A stretch of 42,331 bases of DNA from positions 1 through 42,331 of the forward strand of contig NZ_JAFNLL010000056.1 of NCBI RefSeq assembly GCF_017368795.1. Reading direction: 5' to 3'. This DNA comes from Arthrobacter cavernae (GTDB lineage: Bacteria > Actinomycetota > Actinomycetes > Actinomycetales > Micrococcaceae). The notes beneath the pieces are model-generated. The model was not told where the DNA came from and made no database searches. It was given only the letters and a program-made list of their open reading frames with translations. The translations under genes were made by a program, and so were the position numbers. Positions 32,920-40,358 of the stretch are shown here, piece after piece (position 1 is the first letter of the stretch; each line of letters begins with the position of its first letter).

Positions 32920-33693
32920 TCAGCCGAGCTGGAAGACCGCCTTGGTGCTGGTCTTGTTCCCCAGCCGCGCCACGAAGGTGTAAGTTGCGCCGCCTGCGCC
33001 GGGCTTTGCGGCGACCACCGTACACCCTTCCACGGTGCGGTCGCGCTTCCACTTGAAGTTTCCGGTTTCGCTCGCGCCCGGCGCGATGGTCTTGACCAGG
33101 TCCTCGCTGGCTGCCTGGCAGTCCCTCGAGGAGAAGATCCGGTCCGCGCCGCTCATCACCAGGAACTCCATCTGGGATGTCCCCATGTTCACCTGGCAGG
33201 GCGCCGTGCCGCCGTTGGTGACCTTCATGATCAGCACCGGCTGCTCTTCGGCACCATAGGCGGGCTTGTCCGTCGCGGCGGCCACGGTCACCAGGCTCAG
33301 GTCGCACACGGCGCTGGGCGTGGGCGTGGCCTGGCCCGCCGTGGCGAGGGGCGTGGTCCCGCCGGCTGGCGCCTGGGTGGACTGGACGTCGCCGCCGGAG
33401 GCGCCGGCATCGGCGCCGGGGTTTCCCGCCAGTGCGCTGCTGATCGCCAGGATCCCGCCTGCGAACAGTGCGATCACGAGCACAAGAGCCCCGAACACCA
33501 CCTGCCTCCGACGCCGGTACACGGCGGGACTTGCCCGTCGGGTTCCCGGCCGGTTTCCCGGCTTGGCGGGAGGCCGGGTTCCGGACTTCGCGGAAGACCG
33601 GCTGACTCCGGCGGCCGGCTTCACGGCCCGGGCAGGGCTTTTCGCCGGCGCTTTCTTGCGCCCGGACGGTTCCTGATTGCCCTGTTTGACCAT
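32920..33693 (-). CDS. Single-pass membrane protein of unknown function
   Basis: This 257-residue protein is not recognised as a named family. Residues 1 to about 65 are Lys/Arg/Pro/Ala-rich and cytoplasmic (AVKPAAG, SGTRPPAKPGNRPGTRR). A single TM follows near 66-90 (VVFGALVLVIALFAGGILAISSAL), then a Gly/Ala/Thr linker and an extracytoplasmic domain of about 130 residues. That domain has cysteines in CDLSLV, APCQVNMG, RDCQAA and EGCTVV, compatible with two disulfides, and looks immunoglobulin-like or DUF4232-like (EQPVLIMKVTNGGTAPCQ). ATG at 33693. Similar actinobacterial proteins are common near disA/mutY. Role unknown. Confidence 0.75.
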   Translation of the reverse strand: MVKQGNQEPSGRKKAPAKSPARAVKPAAGVSRSSAKSGTRPPAKPGNRPGTRRASPAVYRRRRQVVFGALVLVIALFAGGILAISSALAGNPGADAGASGGDVQSTQAPAGGTTPLATAGQATPTPSAVCDLSLVTVAAATDKPAYGAEEQPVLIMKVTNGGTAPCQVNMGTSQMEFLVMSGADRIFSSRDCQAASEDLVKTIAPGASETGNFKWKRDRTVEGCTVVAAKPGAGGATYTFVARLGNKTSTKAVFQLG

Positions 33694-33770
33694 GTTTCTA
33701 GGCTAGGCACGCGGCGGGCCGGGTGCCCCTTCACCACGCCGCTGCGGGCCAATCCGGCCCAGTATGACGT

Positions 33771-33830
33771 GCTTGACATCCTCCCCGGACTGAAGCCCGG
33801 GGATTCCTGGCCGCTAGGCGGCCAGTTGGT
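33771..33830 (-). ncRNA. Predicted 3' part of TnpB omegaRNA (right end element)
   Basis: TnpB nucleases use an RNA whose scaffold comes from the 3' end of tnpB and the transposon right end, with the guide just outside. Here a 7-bp hairpin TGGCCGC-TAG-GCGGCCA (33808-33824) contains the tnpB stop codon in its loop, followed on the minus strand by a second hairpin (33782-33803) and then GAGGATGTCAAG, a typical right-end sequence. The guide would be read from about 33770 downwards. The 5' limit of the RNA, inside tnpB, is not visible. Confidence 0.45.
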
Positions 33831-35049
33831 TGGCGCTGCCAGCCGAAGCTGGGCTTGTGCGCCCTGATACCGCATGTCCTGCGGCCGTTGTGGTTCTCAG
33901 TGCGCGGTCGAGTATGACGATCGCGGCGTTGGTGTCGGCGTGTGCTTCGTGTCCGCAGGCTTGGCACTCGAAGACCGCTTGGCTCTCGCGGTTCCCCGGT
34001 GCGCAATGCCCGCAGGCGGCACACGTTCGACTGGTGTTCTTCGGATCGACCCGCAGGAGATTTCCTTCGGGCATTTTATGTTCCAGCCGGGTGAGGAAAC
34101 GCCCCCACGCCGAGGCCAGGATCGCCCTGTTCAGCCCGGCCTTCGCCCGCGCCCCGTTCGGCAGGAAAACGGTTGGGGTTTCGGGGTCTGGTTTCGGTTT
34201 GGGCCGGCGGACCATGTTTCGGATCCGTAAGTCTTCGACGGCTATCAGGCCGTGAGTTCTGGCAAGTGTTGTTGTGGTCTGCTCAAGCCAATCGGAACGA
34301 CGGGCCTCGAGCCTGCGCCGCAGCACAGCCAGCTTCTCCAGGGTCTTTCCCCGACGCCGGGAGTCCTTCTGCTGTCGCGAAAGCCTTTGTTGCAACCGGA
34401 CAAACCGGCTCTGCTCCCCGGTCGTGAGCGAAGGGGCCTGGAACATGCGCCCGTCACTGAGCGCCAGAGTATTGGCCACGTCCCTGTCGATCCCTACCGC
34501 GGCTCCGGTGGCGGCCATCCGCCGGGCGGGGGCCGGTGTTGTGAACGCTACATGCCAGGCGCCGTTTTGGTGGGTGACCCGCGCGGACGACGCGGACGTG
34601 ATCTGCACCCAGTCACGGCTGATCCGGAACCGCACCCGACCGATCTTGGGAACCATCACCTCACCCCATTTGCGGTTGAGCCGCCGCACCGACAGGTCCC
34701 GGATCACGAACGAACCTTCACGGTCGGAACGCCGTTTAAACTTCGGGTACTTCGCACGGCCGGCAAAGAAATTCCCAAAGGCGCGGTCCAGGTCCCGCAA
34801 AGCGGCCTGCTGCACCGAGGAGGACCCTGCCCGCAGCCATTCCGCCTCGCCCCGGAGTTCGGCGAGTTCGCGCATCTGCGTCGCGGTGTTCACCCTTGGT
34901 GCGCTCAACGGGCCCCGCAGATGCTTATCCCGACGCCACATCGACCTCTGCTCCAAGCCGATATTGAACACGAAGCGGGCATGATGGCAGTGCTCCATCA
35001 GCCCGGCTGCCTGGCCGGCTGTCGGGTATAACCGCTGCCGAATACTCAC
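33814..35049 (-). CDS. tnpB: RNA-guided nuclease TnpB (IS200/IS605 family OrfB transposase accessory)
   Basis: TnpB is the compact RuvC nuclease ancestral to Cas12; it cuts DNA at the site matching its omegaRNA guide and helps the element persist. From the GTG at 35049 it has 411 residues (a TTG at 35079 would add 10). The N-terminal OrfB helix-turn region IRQRLYPTAGQAAGLMEHC leads into the WED-like barrel. The RuvC residues are all present: D188 (VGIDRD), E272 (IAVEDL) and D372 (AHADTNAA). The zinc ribbon is C343/C346 with C362/C365. No stop or frameshift interrupts it, so it is probably active. The C-terminus is a short basic/Ser-rich tail that overlaps the omegaRNA scaffold. Confidence 0.9.
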   Translation of the reverse strand: MSIRQRLYPTAGQAAGLMEHCHHARFVFNIGLEQRSMWRRDKHLRGPLSAPRVNTATQMRELAELRGEAEWLRAGSSSVQQAALRDLDRAFGNFFAGRAKYPKFKRRSDREGSFVIRDLSVRRLNRKWGEVMVPKIGRVRFRISRDWVQITSASSARVTHQNGAWHVAFTTPAPARRMAATGAAVGIDRDVANTLALSDGRMFQAPSLTTGEQSRFVRLQQRLSRQQKDSRRRGKTLEKLAVLRRRLEARRSDWLEQTTTTLARTHGLIAVEDLRIRNMVRRPKPKPDPETPTVFLPNGARAKAGLNRAILASAWGRFLTRLEHKMPEGNLLRVDPKNTSRTCAACGHCAPGNRESQAVFECQACGHEAHADTNAAIVILDRALRTTTAAGHAVSGRTSPASAGSANQLAA

Positions 35050-35084
35050 ACAACCGACGATAAACAGAGGGGCGGACAATTAAC

Positions 35085-35237
35085 ACCGCCACCTATCTGC
35101 GCACCCGCCACAGCGGAAAGCTCCTGCACGAAACACCCAGTGTTCGTAACCAAATACCGGCGCCGGGTCTTCAACAATCAGATGCTCACCGCCTGCGAAA
35201 CCACCATGCGCAACGTGTGCTCCATCCTCGAACCACT
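35085..35237 (+). pseudogene. tnpA (IS200/IS605 Y1 transposase) N-terminal remnant
   Basis: The plus strand encodes TATYLRTRHSGKLLHE, then, after a frameshift, VFVTKYRRRVFNNQMLTACETTMRNVCSIL. This matches the N-terminus of IS200-type TnpA (…HLVFVTKYRR.VF….ML..CE..MR.VC). Homology stops near 35237, before the HUH motif and catalytic Tyr, and the sequence passes directly to a GC hairpin (about 35249-35272). So both a frameshift and a deletion have inactivated it. Divergent from tnpB, as in IS605. Confidence 0.7.
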
Positions 35238-35406
35238 GGATTTAGCTGGCTCCCCCGCCCTGAAAGGCAGGCTTGCGTGCTACCAGTCACCGGTCATCCG
35301 CAGGCCGTTCCACTACAGTTGATGGCAGCGCGGCGGCACGAGCAACCGCACAGCACCCAAGGCGGCACCCAAGCCGCAGCAGCCAGAAACCCGAGAGAAG
35401 CAACGC

Positions 35407-36387
35407 ATGACACCGCCCGGAACCATGGTGCCCAGCGCCACACAGCCCGGCGCCACGGACCTGGCCGGACTCCACCACGCCCTGGATGGCTGGTTCGCCG
35501 AATCGGCCCGCGAGCTGCCGTGGCGGTCGCCGGACTGCAGCCCGTGGGGCATCCTGGTCAGCGAGGTCATGCTGCAGCAGACGCCGGTGGTCCGCGTCCT
35601 GCCCGTCTGGGAGGACTGGATGCAGCGCTGGCCCACCCCGGCACACCTGGCCAAGGAACCCGCCGGCGAAGCCGTCCGGCACTGGGGCCGGCTCGGGTAC
35701 CCGCGCAGGGCCCTTCGGCTGCACGCGGCCGCCGTCGCCATCCAGGAGCAGCACGGCGGAGCGGTGCCGGGCACGCACCACGAGCTGCTCAGCCTCCCCG
35801 GGGTGGGCGACTACACGGCCGCCGCGGTGGCTGCTTTCGCCTACGGGCAGCGCGAAACAGTGGTGGACACCAACATCCGCCGGGTCCACGCCCGCCTGGT
35901 TTCCGGCCACGCCCTTCCGGCGCAGTCGCTCACGGCGGCCGAAATGCGCCTGGCCGAGGCCCTGCTGCCGCACGACACTTCCCTCTCCGTGCGCTGGAAC
36001 GCCTCGGTCATGGAGCTCGGCGCGGTGGTCTGCACGGCCCGCTCGCCCAAATGCGCCGAATGCCCCGTCCGCGCGTCCTGCGCCTGGCTCGCCGCCGGTG
36101 AGCCACCGCCGTCGTACACGCCCAAGGGCCAGGCCTGGCACGGCACCGATCGGCAGGTCCGCGGCGCCGTGATGGCCGTCCTCCGCGAAGCTGACGCCCC
36201 CGTTCCGCGCGAGATGTTCGAGCACGCGCCGGCCGATCTCGGCTTCGCGCCCTCCGGCGTCGGGGTTCCGCTTGCGGCGCTGCACCGCCTCAACTCGGCG
36301 CCCCAACAGCTTGGCCGCGCCCTGGACGGCCTGCTGCGCGACGGTCTCGCGGAACTGCACGACGGCGGGCTGCAGCTTCCGGCCTGA
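35407..36387 (+). CDS. mutY: A/G-specific adenine glycosylase MutY
   Basis: MutY removes adenine mispaired with 8-oxoguanine. It has 326 residues. The catalytic E53 (SEVMLQQT), HhH LPGVGDYTAAAV (130-141), catalytic D154 (VVDTNIRRV) and the Fe4S4 cluster C209-X6-C216-X2-C219-X5-C225 are all present. The C-terminal part (about 245-326) is much reduced compared with the NUDIX-like 8-oxoG recognition domain of E. coli MutY, and aligns better to a short winged-helix-like segment, as in other actinobacteria. ATG at 35407 with AGAGAAGCAACGC upstream. disA and mutY are commonly close in actinobacteria; here the tnpB element lies between. Confidence 0.95.
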   Translation: MTPPGTMVPSATQPGATDLAGLHHALDGWFAESARELPWRSPDCSPWGILVSEVMLQQTPVVRVLPVWEDWMQRWPTPAHLAKEPAGEAVRHWGRLGYPRRALRLHAAAVAIQEQHGGAVPGTHHELLSLPGVGDYTAAAVAAFAYGQRETVVDTNIRRVHARLVSGHALPAQSLTAAEMRLAEALLPHDTSLSVRWNASVMELGAVVCTARSPKCAECPVRASCAWLAAGEPPPSYTPKGQAWHGTDRQVRGAVMAVLREADAPVPREMFEHAPADLGFAPSGVGVPLAALHRLNSAPQQLGRALDGLLRDGLAELHDGGLQLPA

Positions 36388-36499
36388 GGCACCGCCGGGC
36401 GGATATCGCTTCGGCAACGGCCCCCGCCGGCCATAACAATGTGGCCGCCGTTTCTACCGGTGCCGTGTGCGTGCCGGGGCCGGCGGCTTACCCTGAGGC

Positions 36500-36979
36500 A
36501 TGGGCAGGTTCGGATTGGCTGCGGCTTTGATGACGACGGCGCTGTTCCCCGGGTGCCAGCCGCAGCCCGTCCCGTGCCCTGCCATTGCGATGGCCCCCGT
36601 GGTCACCGTGACCATCGCGGCCAGCTACGTTCCCGCCGTGGCGTCCCTTCACTTGAAGGCCTGCCAGGACGGCGCGTGCGAGGAAGAGGATTTGGAGCTG
36701 ATGCCCGGATACGTCTCCATCGACCAGGGCTGCCGGCCGGACGGCATGTGCTCGGCCACGTCCTCACCCGACGGCACCCGCGTCGGCCACTTGTTCCTCC
36801 CGAACTTGAGCGAATCACCCATTGACGCCACGGCAAGCGGCACCGGCCCGGACGGCAACCCCCTGCCTACACGGACCATCACCTTCACGCCGAAGGCAAA
36901 CTATCCCTACGGCGAACAGTGTGGCAAGTTCATCACGGCCAGCCTGGAGCTGGACGCCGCGGGACTCCGGCAGCGCTAG
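36500..36979 (+). CDS. Putative lipoprotein of unknown function
   Basis: This 159-residue small secreted protein starts with MGRFGLAAALMTTALF and a lipobox-like FPGC (Cys19). The mature part contains pairs of cysteines (KACQDGACEEEDLEL, DQGCRPDGMC, GEQCGK), pointing to a disulfide-bonded extracytoplasmic domain of beta type. I recognise no family. ATG at 36500; the upstream GGCTTACCCTGAGGC offers a weak ribosome site (GAGG). It ends in a CTAG that is also the stop of the convergent dhaM gene, so the two frames overlap by four bases. Confidence 0.7.
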   Translation: MGRFGLAAALMTTALFPGCQPQPVPCPAIAMAPVVTVTIAASYVPAVASLHLKACQDGACEEEDLELMPGYVSIDQGCRPDGMCSATSSPDGTRVGHLFLPNLSESPIDATASGTGPDGNPLPTRTITFTPKANYPYGEQCGKFITASLELDAAGLRQR

Positions 36980-37665
36980 ATTTCCCCGAAGCCCTCCGCC
37001 GCCAGACGGCGCACATAGTCCACGGCCTTGGCCGCGTCCTTGCCGCGCGCTTCCACACGAAGCGTCCCGCCCTGCCCCACCGCGAGCGTCATGAGCCCCA
37101 TTATCGAGGTGCCTTCGACGCCGTTGACGGTCGCTTCGGCGTCGAGGGAGGCCAGGCCGCCGGCGATTTTCGCGGCAGGGCGGGCATGCATCCCCAGTGG
37201 GTTGATGAGCTCGAACTCGCCCAGCACCGCTGGCTCTCCGGCGCCTGCGGCTTCGGCATCCGTGGGCCCGGACGAGCTGCCGCCGAAGCCAACCGCCTCC
37301 GCAGCCTTGCGTACATCCTCGACGCCGGCACCTCCCTGCGCGGCAACGGCAGCGGCCACCAGGCCCTCCACCAGCGGCGCGTCGGCCAGCAGGACGGCTT
37401 CGGGCTGGGAGCAGAATTCGACGGCGGACTCGGCCGTCATCACCGCCGAACCAAGGTCGGTCAGCACCACCACGCCGTCGCCTGCCGCTCCGGCCAGTGA
37501 ATGCTCGACGGCGGCCAGCACCTTCTCGAGGCTGGTGCCGATCCGCTCGTCGTCCGTGCCCCCGGCGGCGAGAAGTACGACGTCGGGAGCCATCTGGGCT
37601 GCAAGTTCCACGGCCCCCTCGGCGATCTTGCCGCTGTGGGAGACCACAACGATCCCAACCGTCAT
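36976..37665 (-). CDS. dhaM: PTS-dependent dihydroxyacetone kinase phosphotransferase subunit DhaM (EIIA-HPr fusion)
   Basis: DhaM passes phosphate from the PTS to the ADP bound by DhaL. The 229 residues contain an EIIA-mannose-like domain (1 to about 135, active His10 in VVVSHS, GTDDERIGTS), an Ala/Glu-rich linker, and an HPr domain (about 150-229) with its active His160 in LGMHARPAAK and the regulatory-Ser-like TSIMGLM. The EI-like third domain of E. coli DhaM is absent. The fused HPr suggests phosphorylation directly by EI. Its ATG overlaps the dhaL stop (ATGA). It is the last gene of dhaKLM. Confidence 0.93.
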   Translation of the reverse strand: MTVGIVVVSHSGKIAEGAVELAAQMAPDVVLLAAGGTDDERIGTSLEKVLAAVEHSLAGAAGDGVVVLTDLGSAVMTAESAVEFCSQPEAVLLADAPLVEGLVAAAVAAQGGAGVEDVRKAAEAVGFGGSSSGPTDAEAAGAGEPAVLGEFELINPLGMHARPAAKIAGGLASLDAEATVNGVEGTSIMGLMTLAVGQGGTLRVEARGKDAAKAVDYVRRLAAEGFGEI

Positions 37666-38327
37666 GCGGCGCCGTTCCCGGCTGCGCCCGCAGACTCCGG
37701 GGAAGCGGCGGCCGTCGCCGCAGCACGCAGCAGCAGCGCGCTGGACGCGGCGCCGGGGTCCCGGTGCCCGGCGCTGCGCTCCCCAAGGTAGCTTGCCCTG
37801 CCCTTGCGGGCGACCAGCGGATCCGTGGCCACCGCCCCCGCTTCCGCAGCCTCCGCGGCCGCCATCAGTACAGCGGTGGTGTCCCCGCCTGCCGCGGCCG
37901 CTTCTGCTGCTTCCACCGCCGGGGTCCAGGCATCCACCATGGTCTTGTCACCGCTTTCGGCCTTTCCGCGGGCCACGATGCCGTCCCGGGCGGCCGCCAG
38001 GGCGGCTGCGAGCGCGGCTGCGTCCAGCTCGGCGGCATCGCCGATCGACGTGGCGGCGCGCAGGTAGGCGGTACCGTACAGCGGCCCGGCGGCCCCGCCC
38101 ACCGTGGACATGAGCGTCATGGCGGCCAGCTTCAGTGCCGCGCCCGGGGATGCGGGCGGGGCGTCCTGCAGCTTCTGGAGCACGGCCCTGAAGCCGCGGT
38201 CCATGTTTTCGCCGTGGTCGGAATCGCCGATTGGCCGGTCCAGCTCAATGAGCTCGGTGCGGTGTTCTTCCATGAGCCCAGCGGACAGCCGCAGCCATTC
38301 CACCGCCCAGGCAAGGCCCAGCCCCAC
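37662..38327 (-). CDS. dhaL: Dihydroxyacetone kinase ADP-binding subunit DhaL
   Basis: DhaL holds tightly bound ADP/ATP and transfers phosphate to dihydroxyacetone on DhaK. The GTG at 38327 with GGAAGG 5 nt upstream gives 221 residues starting VGLGLAWAVEWLRLSA, which matches the family's first helix; a TTG at 38342 would overlap dhaK. The Mg-binding DRPIGDSDHGENMDRGF has the three conserved Asp, and the lid-type MSTVGGAAGPLYGTAYLRA and GDKTMVDAWTPA follow. Eight-helix barrel, normal length. Two bases separate it from dhaK, and it overlaps dhaM by 4 nt. Confidence 0.94.
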   Translation of the reverse strand: MGLGLAWAVEWLRLSAGLMEEHRTELIELDRPIGDSDHGENMDRGFRAVLQKLQDAPPASPGAALKLAAMTLMSTVGGAAGPLYGTAYLRAATSIGDAAELDAAALAAALAAARDGIVARGKAESGDKTMVDAWTPAVEAAEAAAAGGDTTAVLMAAAEAAEAGAVATDPLVARKGRASYLGERSAGHRDPGAASSALLLRAAATAAASPESAGAAGNGAA

Positions 38328-38329
38328 GC

Positions 38330-39331
38330 CTACCTTCCCCAACGCAGGGCGGCCGTGTGCACGGGCGCATCCCAGAGGGCCGCGAGTTCGTCGTCCAGGC
38401 GGAGGACCGTGATGGAGCAGCCCTGCATTTCCAGCGACGTGACGTAGTTGCCCACCAGCGAGCGCTCCACCGTGGCGCCCTTCTCGGCGAGCAGCTGCGC
38501 AGCCCGGCGGTAGACGATGTAGAGCTCGCTCAGGGGCGTGCCGCCCATGCCGTTCACGAAGAGCAGCACCTTGTCTCCAGCGGTGATACCTAGGTCTTCC
38601 ATTACCGGGTCCAGGAGCCGGCCGGTGATGGCGTCGGCGCCTTCCATCGCGATCCGGTGCCTGCCCGGCTCTCCGTGGATGCCGATGCCGATCTCGATCT
38701 CGTCCTCTGCCAGCTCGAAACTGGGAACGCCGGCGTGTGGAACGATGCAGCCGGTCAGCGCCACGCCCATGGTGCGGACGTTCCGGACCACGCGCTCGGC
38801 AATCTCGGTGACGGCGTCCAGGGCGTCGCCACGTTCCGCGGCGGCACCGGCAATCTTCTCCACCATCACGGTTCCGCCCACGCCGCGGCGGCCTGCCGTG
38901 TACAGGGAATCCTCGACCGCAACGTCGTCGTTCACCAGCACGGTCCGGACGCTGACGCCCTCGGCCTGGGCCATCTCGGCCGCCGTTTCGAAGTTCAGGA
39001 CGTCGCCGGTGTAGTTCTTGACGATGTGCACCACGCCGGCCCCGCCGTCGACGGCCATCGTGGCCGGAATGATCTGGTCAGGCGTCGGTGAGGTGAAGAC
39101 GGCGCCCGGCACGGCGGCGTCGAGCATTCCGGGGCCAACAAAACCTGCGTGCAGGGGCTCATGCCCGCTGCCGCCGCCGGACACCAGTGCGACTTTGCCG
39201 GCCACCGGCGCCCCCTTGCGGATGACGAATTTAGGTTCTGGGTGGACATCCACGAGGTCGGCGTGTGCCATGCCGAAACCCTCGACGGACTCGTCCACCA
39301 CCGCTCGGGGATCGTTGATGAGCTTTTTCAT
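38330..39331 (-). CDS. dhaK: Dihydroxyacetone kinase substrate-binding subunit DhaK
   Basis: DhaK binds dihydroxyacetone covalently through a hemiaminal linkage to histidine. Its 333 residues are the standard length. Family signatures: MKKLINDPRAVVDESVEGF at the start, VSGGGSGHEPLHAGFVG (with the catalytic His), FTSPTPDQIIPA, VVHIVKNYTGDVLNFE, and IGIGIHGEPGRHR containing the substrate-binding His. ATG at 39331 with AGGAG 7 nt upstream. It is the first gene of dhaKLM, which feeds dihydroxyacetone phosphate into glycolysis at the cost of PEP. Confidence 0.96.
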   Translation of the reverse strand: MKKLINDPRAVVDESVEGFGMAHADLVDVHPEPKFVIRKGAPVAGKVALVSGGGSGHEPLHAGFVGPGMLDAAVPGAVFTSPTPDQIIPATMAVDGGAGVVHIVKNYTGDVLNFETAAEMAQAEGVSVRTVLVNDDVAVEDSLYTAGRRGVGGTVMVEKIAGAAAERGDALDAVTEIAERVVRNVRTMGVALTGCIVPHAGVPSFELAEDEIEIGIGIHGEPGRHRIAMEGADAITGRLLDPVMEDLGITAGDKVLLFVNGMGGTPLSELYIVYRRAAQLLAEKGATVERSLVGNYVTSLEMQGCSITVLRLDDELAALWDAPVHTAALRWGR

Positions 39332-39848
39332 GGCGCTGCTCCTGGGGTGCTGGGCTGGTGCCTCGACCCTACTACCAGCACCGGGAGTGCGGTAGAGCCG
39401 GGCCGGCAGCCGTCGCCCCGGACGGATCCCCTACGTTGAATGGCGGAAGGGACAGCCCCCAATGACTGTCCCTTCCGCAAACTTCACCCCTGCCGCATCG
39501 GCGCCGTAGCTGTGCCGGATCTCCGCCGGGTGTACCCCGCGGGCTCTGCGTTGCAGGAGCTATGTTGCGGTGCGATCGGGCCAGATGGGAGAGCAGAGGT
39601 TCTGCCATCCAGCCGCTTTCCCTGGCGCGTGGGCCTCGGGCACTTCGTGGGGAATCTCAATCTGGAACGCTGAAAAATCCGGAAAAATGACACGGTCTTG
39701 CATCGTTGCCTCCCAAGCTGGGCTGGTCACCATTGAAGTGGGAACCGCAACCAGTTTATCCATCAAGTTGATATATGTGAAGCCCTTGCGTCATTTCCGC
39801 CCAACAGAGAGTCACGCCGGGAGGACGGAACCGCCCAGGCTGCGGGGA
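39332..39848. other. Intergenic region between the GNAT gene and dhaK
   Basis: About 517 nt have no secure gene. It holds the hairpin at 39443-39478 and the dhaK promoter. A minus-strand frame at 39560-39766 (68 codons, MMDKLVAVPTS...) is open but has no ribosome site or recognisable family. The stretch 39700-39790 is more AT-rich than the rest. Confidence 0.4.
39443..39478. terminator. Hairpin upstream of dhaK
   Basis: A 13-bp perfect stem (39443-39455 GCGGAAGGGACAG with 39466-39478) has a 10-nt loop. No strong T-tract follows on either strand (plus: AAACTTCACC). It could terminate transcripts arriving from the GNAT gene on the minus strand before dhaK. Confidence 0.5.
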
Positions 39849-40358
39849 CTAGAGAATCCTGATCATCCGGGTGTTGCCGAGGGTGTTGGGCTTGACGCGG
39901 GCCAGGTCCAGGAATTCGGCCACGCCTTCGTCATGGGAGCGCAGGAGTTCGGAGTACACCTCGGGGTCCACTGCCGATTGGTCTTCCATGACCTCGAAGC
40001 CGTGGCGCTTGAAGAAGTCCACCTCGAAGGTCAGGCAGAAGACCCGGGAGACGCCCAGGGCCTTCGCGTCCTCGAGCAGGCGTGCCACCAGCACGTGGCC
40101 CACACCTTTGCCGCGCCAGCTGTCGGCGGCGGCCAGGGTGCGGACCTCGGCCAGGTCTTCCCACATGACGTGGAGCGCCCCGCAGCCGATCACCTCGCCG
40201 TCGACGGATTCGGCAATGCGGAACTCCTGGAGGCTTTCGTAGTAGGCCACGGTTTCCTTGGCCATCAGGATCCGCTGTTCGGCAAGGGGCGCCACGAGCC
40301 TCTTAATGGCCGCCACGTCACTGGTGCGGGCAGGGCGGAGGCTGAAGGTCGAAGTCAC
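39849..40358 (-). CDS. GNAT acetyltransferase, short ArgA-type amino-acid N-acetyltransferase
   Basis: This 169-residue single-domain GNAT protein probably N-acetylates glutamate for arginine synthesis. The acetyl-CoA loop is RGKGVGHVLVARLLEDAKALG. Strand 4 reads CGALHVMWEDLAEVRTLAAADSW, and FEVDFFKRHGFEVMEDQS follows, a pattern shared with the short ArgA of Mycobacterium tuberculosis (Rv2747). The N-terminus LRPARTSDVAAIKRLV is typical. ATG at 40358. No other arg genes are present in the window, so the specific reaction is inferred from the sequence pattern alone. Confidence 0.85.
   Translation of the reverse strand: MTSTFSLRPARTSDVAAIKRLVAPLAEQRILMAKETVAYYESLQEFRIAESVDGEVIGCGALHVMWEDLAEVRTLAAADSWRGKGVGHVLVARLLEDAKALGVSRVFCLTFEVDFFKRHGFEVMEDQSAVDPEVYSELLRSHDEGVAEFLDLARVKPNTLGNTRMIRIL

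Larger units (their letters stand above)
33771..35290. mobile_element. IS200/IS605-type element with intact tnpB and decayed tnpA
   Basis: The segment combines a right-end hairpin (33782-33803, CCCCGG stem), a full-length tnpB (minus), a divergent tnpA remnant (plus) and a second GC hairpin-like end (about 35249-35272, CCCCGCCCTGAAAGGC). The divergent tnpA/tnpB order is that of IS605. These elements transpose as single strands without terminal inverted repeats or target duplication, so the exact ends cannot be fixed by eye; the left coordinate is set where the family-like TTGACATCCTCCCC end begins, the right one is approximate. With tnpA broken it can only move if a related TnpA acts in trans. 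It separates disA from mutY. Confidence 0.7.
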
